From: Lysobacter antibioticus
Lineage (GTDB): Bacteria > Pseudomonadota > Gammaproteobacteria > Xanthomonadales > Xanthomonadaceae
Length of the DNA stretch: 64,000 nt
Direction of reading: 5' to 3'
Assembly: GCF_000731095.1 (NCBI RefSeq)
Contig: NZ_JMTZ01000011.1
Span: forward strand, 1-64,000
Position 1 is the stretch's first letter. The number at the start of each line of letters is the position of its first letter. Both the position numbers and the translations under genes were made by a program. Below, in pieces: positions 31,801 through 41,042 of this stretch. The notes beneath the pieces were generated by a model. That model did no database searches, had not been told where the DNA came from, and was given only the letters and a program-made list of their open reading frames with translations.

Positions 31801-32841
31801 TCATTCGACCACGCGATCGATCACGATCTCGACCCTACCGCTGTCGGCCACGCGCGCGGTCGTGGGCGAGGAGGCGAGGTCGCCCGCCTGCGGAATCGCG
31901 TTGCCCGATGCCGAGACGCGGGCGAGCACCTGCACTTGCGCGAGCTGGGACAGTTTCATGGTCGGCATCGGGCTGTCGCCGTCGTCGAGCCGGACTTCGA
32001 TCGGGAAATCCTTGGCCGCGTGTTTCTCTACCGCGACCGGCATCGGCGCGCCGCTGGTCTGGCGGGCGAGCACGAACAAGCTGGCGTTGGCCGGCAGCTT
32101 GGCCGCCAGGGCCGGCGCCAGGCTGACCTTGATCGTGATGCCGGGGCCCGCGCTTGCGGCCGCGGCCGTCTTGGCCGGCGCTTGCATCGGTTCCAGCCCG
32201 GCCTCCAGGCGCGCGCCGTTGATCTGTTCGAGCAGGCTCGCGGCGGTGCGGGCATCGACCACGGCGAGCAGCGGCTCCCAGGTCTTCGCCGCTTCGGCCG
32301 GTTGCTCGGCCTGGCGCTGGGCGATGCCGAGGAACCAACGCGCACGCTGGTGCATCGGCTGCTGTTGCAAGGCGTGCTGCAGCATGGCCACGGCTTCGGC
32401 GTCGAAACGCCGGTCCGGCATCGCCAGCGCGCGCGCCTCGGCGGCTTCGGCGAGCAGGTCGGGGTTGTCGGGGGCGAGCTTGACCGCACGCGCATAGGCA
32501 TCGCGCGCTTTCGCGCTCAAGCCTTCGGCGGTGTAGGCGCTGGCGAGCAGGCGCCAGCCTTCGATCTGGTTCGGATCGCGTTCCAGCTCGGCTTCGAGCT
32601 GGGTCACCGCTTCGGCGAGGGTCTGGGGTGCCTTGACCTGCTGCGGATTGAGCGCGGCCGGCGTGCCGATCGCGAGGTACAGCGCCGCGGTCACCGCCGC
32701 CAGCGCCAGGCCGACGCCGGCACCGAGCCACGGCCGCGAGCGCCACAGCGGATACAGGGCGAATCCCAGCGCGAACACGACCAGGGTCGCGCCCGCCACC
32801 ACGAACATCGTCATCGAGGTCGAACCCATCGCCACGGCCAT
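31801..32841 (-). CDS. ccmI: Cytochrome c biogenesis protein CcmI (TPR)
   Basis: The chaperone-like component that captures apocytochrome c for heme ligation. The 346-residue product has an N-terminal membrane segment (MTMFVVAGATLVVFALGFALYPLW) and a second helix. A TPR region follows (QIEGWRLLASAYTAEGLSAKARDAYARAVKLAPDNPDLLAEAAEA and more), and a C-terminal periplasmic beta domain covers about residues 230-346. The ATG at 32841 overlaps the ccmH stop (TGATG). It is the last gene of the ccm operon. The same frame is open far upstream through ccmH, but that part is a shadow. Confidence 0.9.
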   Translation of the reverse strand: MAVAMGSTSMTMFVVAGATLVVFALGFALYPLWRSRPWLGAGVGLALAAVTAALYLAIGTPAALNPQQVKAPQTLAEAVTQLEAELERDPNQIEGWRLLASAYTAEGLSAKARDAYARAVKLAPDNPDLLAEAAEARALAMPDRRFDAEAVAMLQHALQQQPMHQRARWFLGIAQRQAEQPAEAAKTWEPLLAVVDARTAASLLEQINGARLEAGLEPMQAPAKTAAAASAGPGITIKVSLAPALAAKLPANASLFVLARQTSGAPMPVAVEKHAAKDFPIEVRLDDGDSPMPTMKLSQLAQVQVLARVSASGNAIPQAGDLASSPTTARVADSGRVEIVIDRVVE

Positions 32842-33485
32842 CACCACTCTTGCTCGTCGTCGTTCGGCGCGGGCGTCGACGCCGCGCTGCGCTGGCGCAC
32901 GATGCGCGCGACCACGAAGCCGCCGGCCAACAGCAGCAGGGCCGGGCCGAACCACAGCAACCAGGTCTTGGATTCGACCTGAGGCCGGTAGAGCACGAAC
33001 TCGCCGTAACGCGCGACCAGGAAGTCCTTGATCTGCGCGTCGTTCTTGCCCTGGCGCATCAGCTCCAGGACCTCGCGGCGCAGATCGTGGGCGATCTGGG
33101 CGTTGGAATCGGCCAGCGACTGGTTTTGGCACATCACGCAGCGCAGCTCGGCGACGAGGGCATGGAAGCGCCGTTCTTCGCCGCTGTCGTTGAAGCTCAA
33201 CGGCACCGGGTCGTTGGCGGGCTGCGCCGTCAGTGGAGCGGCAAAGGACAGGGTCAGCAGCAGGGCGAGCGAGAGGGGGCGTGCGATTCGGCGCAGCGAG
33301 TAGGCGAGGACGGCAAATCCCCCCCGGCCCCCCTTTTTCAAAGGGGGGAGATCTTCGGTAGAGAGCGTCGTTACAGGCGAGACAGGAATGCGTCGGGAGA
33401 TTGCTTCACCACCAACGAACCCGTGCTGTCCCCCCCTTTGCAAAAGGGGGGTAGGGGGGGATTTGCTCTCGCCGCAGTAACTCAT
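32841..33485 (-). CDS. ccmH: Cytochrome c biogenesis protein CcmH with repeat-derived N-terminal extension
   Basis: A thiol-oxidoreductase that reduces apocytochrome c before heme attachment. The periplasmic domain has the redox motif LRCVMCQNQSLADSNA (Cys-x2-Cys near residue 116-119), followed by a membrane anchor (TWLLWFGPALLLLAGGFVVARI). The signal sequence RPLSLALLLTLSFAAPLTA begins only at about residue 70. Residues ~6-59 are encoded by the CCCCCTTT-rich repeat inserted in frame after an ATG that overlaps the ccmG stop (ATGA). The true start may be that ATG or a TTG inside the repeat. An internal hydrophobic signal could still insert, so function is plausible but not assured. Confidence 0.88.
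   Translation of the reverse strand: MSYCGESKSPPTPLLQRGGQHGFVGGEAISRRIPVSPVTTLSTEDLPPLKKGGRGGFAVLAYSLRRIARPLSLALLLTLSFAAPLTAQPANDPVPLSFNDSGEERRFHALVAELRCVMCQNQSLADSNAQIAHDLRREVLELMRQGKNDAQIKDFLVARYGEFVLYRPQVESKTWLLWFGPALLLLAGGFVVARIVRQRSAASTPAPNDDEQEW
33309..33470. repeat. CCCCCTTT-rich inverted repeat element, copy B (inside ccmH)
   Basis: The ends match as an inverted repeat: GCAAATCCCCCC at 33313-33324 and GGGGGGATTTGC at 33455-33466, with CTC following on the right. Inside are two further arms, CCCCCCTTTTTCAAAGGGGGG and CCCCCCTTTGCAAAAGGGGGG. About 160 bases, read in frame by ccmH. Confidence 0.85.
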
Positions 33486-34048
33486 CGCGCCTTCTCGACT
33501 TCCGCCAGCTTCGGCAGCAATTCGTCGCGGATCGTCGCGTCGGTCAACGGGCCGACGAACTTCCAGCGCACGATGCCCTTACCGTCGACCAGGAAGGTTT
33601 CCGGTGCGCCGTAGATGCCCCAATCGATCGCCGACTTGCCTTCGAAGTCGGTGACCACGACCCAGTAGGGATTGCCGAACTGCTCCAGCCAACGCAGGGC
33701 GTCGGCGTGTTCGTCCTTCCAATTGAAGCCGATCACGCGCACGCGCTTGGTCTCGGCGAAACGGGTCAGCACCGGATGTTCGTCGCGACAAGCCGGGCAC
33801 CAACTGCCCCAGACGTTGAGCAGGTAGGGTTCCCCGCGCAGGTCGTCGGACGAGAGCAGGCGGCCGGCTTCGTGCAGCACCGGCAGCGAGAACGCCGGCG
33901 CCGGCTTGCCGATCAGCGGCGACGGCAGCGCCTCGCGGTTCGGCTTGCGGCTCAGCCAAACGCCGGCGGCGAGCAGCACGGCCAACGCAGCGAATACCGC
34001 CAACGGCAACCAGCGGCTGTTGTTGCCGCGCGGGGTGGGGGTATTCAT
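33482..34048 (-). CDS. ccmG: Thiol:disulfide interchange protein CcmG/DsbE
   Basis: A membrane-anchored periplasmic thioredoxin that keeps apocytochrome c reduced. The 188-residue protein has an N-terminal anchor (WLPLAVFAALAVLLAAGVWLS) and a thioredoxin fold with active site WGSWCPACRDEHP, plus the family element YGAPETFLVDGKGIVRWKFVGPLT with the cis-Pro. It overlaps ccmF upstream (4 bases) and its TGA overlaps the ccmH ATG. Confidence 0.94.
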   Translation of the reverse strand: MNTPTPRGNNSRWLPLAVFAALAVLLAAGVWLSRKPNREALPSPLIGKPAPAFSLPVLHEAGRLLSSDDLRGEPYLLNVWGSWCPACRDEHPVLTRFAETKRVRVIGFNWKDEHADALRWLEQFGNPYWVVVTDFEGKSAIDWGIYGAPETFLVDGKGIVRWKFVGPLTDATIRDELLPKLAEVEKAR

Positions 34049-36057
34049 GCCTGTTCTCCTGCAATGGATCCTGCGACCGCGGCGGTCGCCGTGGCTACGG
34101 CCGGACGCGGCTCGGGCGAACGTTCGCCTTCCTCGCGCGCATCGGCCTTGACGCGGAAACGCCGGTCGGCCGCTGCGACGAAACCACCGAGCATCATCAG
34201 CAAGGCGCCCAGCCAGACCCAGCGCACGAACGGTTTGATGTGCACGCGTACCGCCCAGGCGCCGTCGCCCAGCGATTCACCGAGGGCGACATACAGATCG
34301 CGGGTGATGCCGCGTTCGATCGCCGCTTCGGTCATGACCTGGCCGCCGCTGGCGTAGGCGCGTTTTTCCGGGTGCATGACCGCGAGCACTCGCTCGCCGT
34401 CGAACACGGTGACGGTGCCGTAGTCGGCTTCGTAGTTGGGCCCGACGCGATGGTCGACGCTGTCGAAGCGGAACGCGTAGCGACCGAGGTCCAGGCTCTT
34501 GCCCGGCGTCAGCGCGACTTCGCGCTGCACGCTGAGGCCTTCGACCAGCAGGGCGCCGACCAGGAATACGGCGACGCCGAGATGGGCCAGGGTCATGCCG
34601 AGCATTTCGGCGGTGTAACGGGTGCCGTTGCCGCGCACGCGCGTCCACACGAAGCGCAAAGTGCCGGCCGCGACCCACACCGCGCCGCCGACGCCGGCGG
34701 CGACTTTCCACGGCCCCTGCGGCGCGAGGAAATAGGCCGCGATGGCCGCGCCGAGGGCGAGACCGGCCCAGGGCACCAGCATCGCCAAGGGGCGTGAGGG
34801 CTGCTCGCGCTGCCAGCGGAACAAGGGCCCGAACGGCAGCAACAACACCAACGGCGTCATCAGCAACACGAACATCAGCGAGAAATACGGCGGGCCGACC
34901 GAGATCTTGCCGAGTTCCAGCGCATCGGCCAGCAAGGGATACAAGGTGCCCAGCAGGACCATCGCGCAGGCGGTGGCGAGCAGCAGATTGTTGGCGAGCA
35001 ACAAGGTCTCGCGCGAACTGAGCTCGAACGGCTTGCCGCCGTCGTCGTCGCCGGACGGCACGCGCAGTGCGTACAGCAGCAGCGAACCGCCGATGACGAT
35101 GCCGAGGAAGATCAGCACGAACAGGCCGCGCGAAGGATCGGCGGCGAAGGCGTGCACGCTGGTCAGCACGCCGGAACGGACCAGGAAGGTGCCGAGCAGC
35201 GACAGCGAGAACGCGGCGATCGCGAGCAACAGGGTCCAGCCGCGGAAGCTGCCGCGCTTTTCGGTGACCGCCTGCGAATGCAGCAGGGCGGCGCCGGCGA
35301 GCCAGGGCATGAAGCTGGCGTTCTCGACCGGGTCCCAGAACCACCAGCCGCCCCAGCCGAGTTCGTAATAGGCCCACCACGAACCCAGGGCGATGCCCAG
35401 GGTGAGGAAGGCCCAGGCGATATTGGTCCACGGCCGCGTCCAGCGCAGCCAGCGCGCGTCGACCTTGCCGTCGAGCAAGGCGGCGATGGCGAAGGCGAAC
35501 GGCACCGAGAAGCCGACGTAGCCGATATACAGCATCGGCGGATGGATGATCAGGCCGGGGTCCTGCAGCAGCGGATTGAGATCGCGGCCTTCGGCGACCG
35601 CCGGCAGCAGGCGCGCGAACGGATTGCTGGTGAAGATCAGGAACGCGAGGAAGCCGACGCTGATCACGCCCATGACCGCTAGCACGCGCGAGATCACCTC
35701 GGGCGGCAAGGTCTTGGAGAAGCGCGCGACCGCCGCGGTCCACAGCGCCAGCACCAGCGCCCACAGCAGCAACGAACCCTCGTGCGCGCCCCACACCGCC
35801 GAATAGCGATACGCCATCGGCAGCAGCGAATTGCTGTTCTCGGCGACATAGCGCAGCGAGAAATCCTGGGTGACGAAGGCTTCGGTCAGGATCAGGAAGG
35901 CGAAGCCGACCAGGATCAGCTGCGCGTAGGCCGCGGGCCGCGCGATCGCCATCCACGGCGCGATGCCGCGATGCGCGCCGAGCATCGGCAGGCTGGCCTG
36001 CACGATGGAGATCAGCAGGGCGAGGATCAGGGCGATCTGGCCGAGTTCAGGCAGCAT
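34045..36057 (-). CDS. ccmF: Heme lyase subunit CcmF
   Basis: The core of the cytochrome c heme lyase, a polytopic membrane protein of 670 residues. The WWD-domain motif appears as YYELGWGGWWFWDPVENASFMPWL, with flanking His residues for heme contact. The start MLPELGQIALILALLISIVQ at 36057 is family-like; the in-frame ATG 45 bases upstream lies in intergenic DNA beside the repeat. A C-terminal periplasmic domain (SVQREVALTPGKSLDLGRYAFRFDSV) and a last helix are present. It lies between ccmE and ccmG in the operon. Confidence 0.95.
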   Translation of the reverse strand: MLPELGQIALILALLISIVQASLPMLGAHRGIAPWMAIARPAAYAQLILVGFAFLILTEAFVTQDFSLRYVAENSNSLLPMAYRYSAVWGAHEGSLLLWALVLALWTAAVARFSKTLPPEVISRVLAVMGVISVGFLAFLIFTSNPFARLLPAVAEGRDLNPLLQDPGLIIHPPMLYIGYVGFSVPFAFAIAALLDGKVDARWLRWTRPWTNIAWAFLTLGIALGSWWAYYELGWGGWWFWDPVENASFMPWLAGAALLHSQAVTEKRGSFRGWTLLLAIAAFSLSLLGTFLVRSGVLTSVHAFAADPSRGLFVLIFLGIVIGGSLLLYALRVPSGDDDGGKPFELSSRETLLLANNLLLATACAMVLLGTLYPLLADALELGKISVGPPYFSLMFVLLMTPLVLLLPFGPLFRWQREQPSRPLAMLVPWAGLALGAAIAAYFLAPQGPWKVAAGVGGAVWVAAGTLRFVWTRVRGNGTRYTAEMLGMTLAHLGVAVFLVGALLVEGLSVQREVALTPGKSLDLGRYAFRFDSVDHRVGPNYEADYGTVTVFDGERVLAVMHPEKRAYASGGQVMTEAAIERGITRDLYVALGESLGDGAWAVRVHIKPFVRWVWLGALLMMLGGFVAAADRRFRVKADAREEGERSPEPRPAVATATAAVAGSIAGEQA

Positions 36058-36094
36058 GGGTATCGCCTGCGAGGGTTGGGAACGAGGGAGCGGT

Positions 36095-36266
36095 GAGAGC
36101 AAATCCCCCTCGGCCCTCCTTTTTCAAAGGGGGAAGGCCAGCGGAGCGTGGTGAAGTCGACCGGGTTGTTTCCGTTGTCGCAAAGGAAGCGTGGCAAGCA
36201 GGTCCTGAAGAACCGGTCCCGGCCGTTCCCCCCTTTGTAAAAGGGGGGCAGGGGGGATTTGCTCTC
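36095..36266. repeat. CCCCCTTT-rich inverted repeat element, copy C (ccmE-ccmF gap)
   Basis: Perfect outer ends: GAGAGCAAATCCCCC at 36095-36109 and its reverse complement at 36252-36266. The inner arms CCTCCTTTTTCAAAGGGGG and CCCCCCTTTGTAAAAGGGGG match copy B. It is about 172 bases, non-coding, and fills most of the ccmE-ccmF gap. Being inside a transcript, it may affect downstream expression. Confidence 0.88.
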
Positions 36267-36288
36267 GCTACCGCAACGGTCACTGCGA

Positions 36289-36756
36289 TCAACGCGCCGG
36301 CTCCGCGCCGCCGGGGGCGGCGACGTCGTGCTTCTTGTGCGCCGCGCCCATCTTGTCGGCGACTTCCTTCGGCATGTAGGTCTCGTCGTGCTTGGCGAGA
36401 ATCTCCTCGGCGACGAAGGTGTCGCCCTGCATGCGGCCGGTCGCGACCACCGCCTGCTTCTCGCGGAACAGGTCGGGCAGGATGCCGGTGTAGGCGACCG
36501 CCAACTCGGCGTCGCCGTCGGTGACGCGGAATTGCGAATCCAGGGTGCCCTGGGTGCGCTTGAACGAACCCGCCGCGACCATGCCGCCGAGGCGGAAACG
36601 CGCTCGCTCGCTGGCTTCGCCGCGCAGGATCTCGCTCGGCGTGTACAGATAGGCGACATTGCGCTGCAAGGCGGTGGCGACCAGGGCGGTCGCGGCGCCG
36701 GCGGCGGCGACCAGTCCGACTACCCAGAGCAGGCGGCGACGGCGAGTGGGGTTCAT
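36289..36756 (-). CDS. ccmE: Heme chaperone CcmE
   Basis: CcmE carries heme covalently in the periplasm from CcmABCD to the CcmFGHI lyase. The 155-residue protein has an N-terminal anchor ([26 protein letters not shown]), the OB-fold core ([35 protein letters not shown]) and the heme-binding His in [13 protein letters not shown], with the conserved Tyr four residues later. The tail is His/Lys/Pro-rich. It overlaps ccmD by 4 bases. Confidence 0.95.
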   Translation of the reverse strand: MNPTRRRRLLWVVGLVAAAGAATALVATALQRNVAYLYTPSEILRGEASERARFRLGGMVAAGSFKRTQGTLDSQFRVTDGDAELAVAYTGILPDLFREKQAVVATGRMQGDTFVAEEILAKHDETYMPKEVADKMGAAHKKHDVAAPGGAEPAR

Positions 36757-36917
36757 CGGCTCAATTCACTTGTCTGGCTACGCGCTGCGCTGCGGGCCGC
36801 GCGCGCGCGCGCCAGGCGCAATTCGCGGCGGATCTGCAACCGGCCGGCGACGAAGTCCCAGCCCAGCACGACGGCGAAAACCGCATACGCGGCGATGATG
36901 TATTCCTGGTATTCCAT
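36753..36917 (-). CDS. ccmD: Cytochrome c biogenesis protein CcmD
   Basis: A 54-residue small membrane protein that stabilises the CcmC-CcmE complex. It has one membrane helix ([21 protein letters not shown]) followed by a basic tail ([17 protein letters not shown]), as in other CcmD proteins. Its start overlaps the ccmC stop by one base and its stop overlaps the ccmE start, which fits tight coupling. Confidence 0.85.
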   Translation of the reverse strand: MEYQEYIIAAYAVFAVVLGWDFVAGRLQIRRELRLARARAARSAARSQTSELSR

Positions 36918-37678
36918 TATCGGCGGCCCTCGCTCGTGGCGCCGGCGAGTTCGGCGACCCAGGCCTTGCCCTGTTCGCGGCGCAGGTTGTCGGCGCGCGC
37001 CCGCGTCAGCAGGGCGCCGATGAACCACAGCTTGGTGCCGACGATCATCCAGATCAGCGGCGCCATCATGCTCGCGTCCATGCTCGACTTGCCGAGCAGG
37101 CTGATGGTCTGGCCCTGGTGCAGCGAGTTCCACCACACCACCGAATAACGGATCACCGGCAGCAGGGCCACGCCCACGATCGCCAGCAAGGCGGCGGCGC
37201 GCGCCGCGGCGCGGCGGTCGTCGATGGCGTTGTACAGGCCGATCACGCCGAGATACAGGAACAGCAGGATCAGCTCGGTGGTCAGGCGCGGGTCCCAGTC
37301 CCACCAGGTGCCCCACATCGGCTTGCCCCAGATCGAACCGGTCGCCAGTGTGATCAGGGTGAAGCCGGCGCCGATCGGCGCGCAGGCCATGGCCAGGATC
37401 TCGCACAGTTTGATCCGCCAGACCAGGGCGATGGCGGCATAGAACGCCATCAGGGCGAACACCGCCATGCTCATCCAGGCGCTGGGCACGTGGATATAGA
37501 GGATGCGGAAGCTGTCCTTCTGTTGGTAGTCGGCCGGCACCAGGAACAGGGCCGAGTACAGGCCCCAGGCCATGACCAGCAGGCCCAGGCCGTAGCCCCA
37601 GGGCGCCCAACGCGCGGCGAAGCGGTCGAAGTAGGGCGGCGAGCCGAGTGTGTGGAACCAGCGGACGAGGGGATTCAT
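36917..37678 (-). CDS. ccmC: Heme exporter/handling protein CcmC
   Basis: CcmC attaches heme to CcmE. The 253-residue polytopic protein carries the tryptophan-rich WWD motif WGTWWDWDPRLTTELILLFLYLG, and heme-ligand histidines in RILYIHVPSAWMSM and SVVWWNSLHQGQTI. It has six predicted helices. It lies between ccmB (89 bases upstream) and ccmD (one-base overlap). Confidence 0.95.
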   Translation of the reverse strand: MNPLVRWFHTLGSPPYFDRFAARWAPWGYGLGLLVMAWGLYSALFLVPADYQQKDSFRILYIHVPSAWMSMAVFALMAFYAAIALVWRIKLCEILAMACAPIGAGFTLITLATGSIWGKPMWGTWWDWDPRLTTELILLFLYLGVIGLYNAIDDRRAAARAAALLAIVGVALLPVIRYSVVWWNSLHQGQTISLLGKSSMDASMMAPLIWMIVGTKLWFIGALLTRARADNLRREQGKAWVAELAGATSEGRR

Positions 37679-37767
37679 TCAGTGGGTCGTTCGGGGTCTG
37701 GGTCGCGAGCGGCCTGGAGCGGTGGGACGCGGCCAAGCGGCGGCCGCGCAGGATCTGTTCGGTGCGA

Positions 37768-38480
37768 TCAGTTCAATGCGATGCGGATCGCCGCGGCGGC
37801 CGCCAGCGGCGCCAGCAACAGGGCGACCACCAGTCCGGCGGCCAGCAACAGCAACGCGCCTACCGGGTCCAATCCCTGGGCCGAGCGAGCCACGCTGCCC
37901 GCCCCGAACACCAGCACCGGGACATACAGCGGCAGCGCCAACAAGGCCACAAGGATACCAGAGCGCCGCATCCCGACCGTCAGCGCGGCCACGACCGCGC
38001 CGAGCAGACTCAGCAGCGGCGTGCCCAGCGCGAGCGAGGCCAGCAGCACCGGCAATTGCTCGCGCGGCAGGTATAGCAGCTCGCCGAGGAAGGGGGTCGC
38101 GACCAGCAGCGGCAGGGCGGTAGTGGCCCAGTGCATGAAGGTGCGCACCGCGACCAGCCAGCCCAGCGGCACCGGCGCCAGCATCCATTGCTCCAGCGAG
38201 CCGTCCTCGGCGTCGCCACGGAACAAGGTGTCGAGGGCGAGCAGGCCGGCCAGCAGCGCCGACAGCCACAGCACCCCGCCGGACACCTTCGCCAAGGCCT
38301 GCTTCTCGCCGCCCAGGGCCAGGGCGAACAGCACCACCACCAGCAAGGCGAACAGCGCCGGCTGCAGGGCGTCGCCGCGGCGGCGCCAGAGCAGGCGCAG
38401 GTCGCGCGCCATCAGGGCGCGGGCCGAGCCGATCAGGCCGGGCGTGGCGGCGGTCAGGCTGGGATTGCGTTGGCGCGCGC

Positions 38481-38484
<4 letters not shown>
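37768..38484 (-). CDS. ccmB: Heme ABC transporter permease CcmB
   Basis: The membrane subunit of the CcmAB transporter, needed to release holo-CcmE from CcmC. The 238-residue protein has six hydrophobic segments. The family motif [24 protein letters not shown] is clear, with [25 protein letters not shown] near the start. The ATG at 38484 overlaps the ccmA stop (ATGA). Confidence 0.93.
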
Positions 38485-39125
<641 letters not shown>

Positions 39126-39243
39126 CGGTCGGGTGCGGGCGCCCGGTCGGGTCGCGGAGCGCGCATTTTATGCGAGTCCGCCGCCAATCCCCCATGAGCG
39201 AGCGAGGGCGAGGGCGGCCGCGCCGGCCCGGATCGCGCCCGAC

Positions 39244-39717
39244 TCAATCGCCGAGCCAGTCGGTGTATTCCGAGCGCTCGGCATTGGCCGGGCGCGCGAT
39301 CAGCATGCGCAAGCGCACCGGCTCGCCGCGGCGCCAGGCCAACACCCCGGCCTGGCCGAAATCGCGGGCCAGGGCATGGGCGAGGCTTTCGTCGAGGTCG
39401 GCCAACAGCCAGCCCGGCTCGCGCCATTCGCCTGCGCTGTCTTCGGCCCAGGCGGCGTGGCGTTGCACCCCAGCGGCATCCAGGCGCGCCACCAGTCGTT
39501 CGTCGGCGGCGCGGTTGGCGCTGTCGGAGTGCGGTTCGGACGCCGGGTTCCAGGCGGTCACGAACATATAGTGAGTCGCCGGCCAATACGCTTCGAGGTC
39601 CCTGGCCGGGCGGCCGACCCGTAAGGGCAGCGCGTCTCCGTCGAGGGCCACCGCATAGTCCGCGGCGGCGTAAGCGACCGCCAGTTCGGCAGCATTGACG
39701 ACTTGTAGTTCGCGCAT
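39244..39717 (-). CDS. DUF3293 domain-containing protein
   Basis: A 157-residue soluble protein of unknown function. The DUF3293 landmarks are THYMFVTAWNPASEPHSDSANRAADERLVARL and the C-terminal DESLAHALARDFGQAGVLAWRRGEPVRLRML. The start MRELQVVNA is preferred over an ATG 60 bases upstream. It lies upstream of ccmA on the same strand (118 bases), so read-through into ccm is possible. Confidence 0.8.
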   Translation of the reverse strand: MRELQVVNAAELAVAYAAADYAVALDGDALPLRVGRPARDLEAYWPATHYMFVTAWNPASEPHSDSANRAADERLVARLDAAGVQRHAAWAEDSAGEWREPGWLLADLDESLAHALARDFGQAGVLAWRRGEPVRLRMLIARPANAERSEYTDWLGD

Positions 39718-39893
39718 GGCGTCAGTGTCCCGAGCCTGGGCGGACAGTGCAATGCCCGTTGATCGGCGGCTGTCCAATGGGTCGGGCGCATATCGATATG
39801 TCGACTCGGACGGCTTGCGGCCGGATGCGATCTAACGGCCTGCAACACCGCACCGTTACACTCGATGCCCCGTACGCGATCCGTTCCCGGCCC

Positions 39894-41042
39894 ATGACGC
39901 TCGAAACCAAGCTGCCGAAAGTCGGCACCACCATCTTTACCGTGATGTCGCAGCTCGCCCTCGAGCACCAGGCGGTCAATCTGGGTCAGGGCTTTCCCGA
40001 CTTCGACGTGCCGGCGCGGCTGGTCGAGTCGCTGGCGCGGGCGATGAAGGACGGCAAGAACCAATACGCGCCGATGACCGGCATCCCGGCCCTGCGCCAG
40101 GCCATCGCCGCCAAGACCGAGCGCTGCTACGGCCACCGTCCCGACGCCGACAGCGAGATCACGGTGGTGTCCGGCGCCAGCGAGGCGATCTTCGATGCGG
40201 TCCAGGCGGTGGTCCGCCCGGGCGAAGAAGTGATCGTGCTCGATCCCTGCTACGACAGCTACGAGCCGGCCATCGACCTGGCCGGCGGCCGCGCCGTGCA
40301 TGTCTCGCTCGACCCGCAGACCTTCGCCGTCGACTGGGACCGGGTGCGCGCCGCGATCACCCCCAAGACCCGGCTGTTGATGATCAACTCGCCGCACAAC
40401 CCGTCCGGGGCCATGTTCGATGCGAACGACATCGCGCGCCTGAGCGAGCTGCTGCGCGACCACGATATCTGGCTGTTGTCGGACGAAGTCTACGAACACA
40501 TCGTGTTCGACGGGCTGCGCCACGAGTCGATCCTGCGCTACCCGGAGTTGCGCGCGCGCGCCTTCGTGGTGTCGAGCTTCGGCAAGACCTACCACTGCAC
40601 CGGCTGGAAGATCGGCTACTGCATCGCGCCGCCGGCGTTGTCGGCCGAGTTGCGCAAGGTCCATCAGTACAACAGCTTCTGCAGCTTCGCCCCGGCGCAG
40701 TGGGCTTTTGCCGAGATGATCGAGGCCGAGCCGGAGCACTACCTGGGCCTCGGCGATTTCTACCAGGCCAAGCGCGATCGGTTTCGCGAGCAACTTTCGA
40801 CCACGCGCCTGAAGCCCCTGCCGGTGCCGGGCGGCTATTTCCAACTGGTCGACTACTCGGCGATCAGCGACCTCGACGACGCGGCCTTCTGCCGTTGGCT
40901 GACGATAGAGAAGGGCGTCGCGGCGATTCCGCTGTCGCCGTTCTACGAGTCGCCGCCGGCCGGGCAACGATTGGCGCGCCTGTGTTTCGCGAAGAACGAA
41001 GCGACCCTCGACGCGGCGATCGAACGCCTGGCCAGACTTTGA
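39894..41042 (+). CDS. PLP-dependent aminotransferase (methionine aminotransferase-like)
   Basis: A 382-residue fold-type I aminotransferase of class I/II, resembling E. coli YbdL, which prefers methionine, histidine and phenylalanine. Features are LGQGFPDFDVP, NQYAPMTGIPALRQAI, the Asn in SPHNPSGAMF, SDEVYEHIVFD (Asp/Tyr that hold PLP) and the Schiff-base lysine in SSFGKTYHCTGWKIGY. The start MTLETKLPKVGTTIFTVMSQLA is family-like; the ORF is open 147 bases further upstream. It ends 384 bases before virB7. Confidence 0.9.
   Translation: MTLETKLPKVGTTIFTVMSQLALEHQAVNLGQGFPDFDVPARLVESLARAMKDGKNQYAPMTGIPALRQAIAAKTERCYGHRPDADSEITVVSGASEAIFDAVQAVVRPGEEVIVLDPCYDSYEPAIDLAGGRAVHVSLDPQTFAVDWDRVRAAITPKTRLLMINSPHNPSGAMFDANDIARLSELLRDHDIWLLSDEVYEHIVFDGLRHESILRYPELRARAFVVSSFGKTYHCTGWKIGYCIAPPALSAELRKVHQYNSFCSFAPAQWAFAEMIEAEPEHYLGLGDFYQAKRDRFREQLSTTRLKPLPVPGGYFQLVDYSAISDLDDAAFCRWLTIEKGVAAIPLSPFYESPPAGQRLARLCFAKNEATLDAAIERLARL

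Noticed and set aside
29368-32982. Very long plus-strand ORF (about 1200 codons)
   Set aside because: It runs antisense across DUF2214, cysteine dioxygenase, metX and ccmI, which have clear family motifs. Its product is low-complexity and His/Arg/Val-rich, as expected for a shadow in GC-rich DNA.
35963-36659. Small ORFs across copy C of the CCCCCTTT repeat
   Set aside because: Their products (PPLKKEGRGGFA-like) are translations of the repeat, not proteins.
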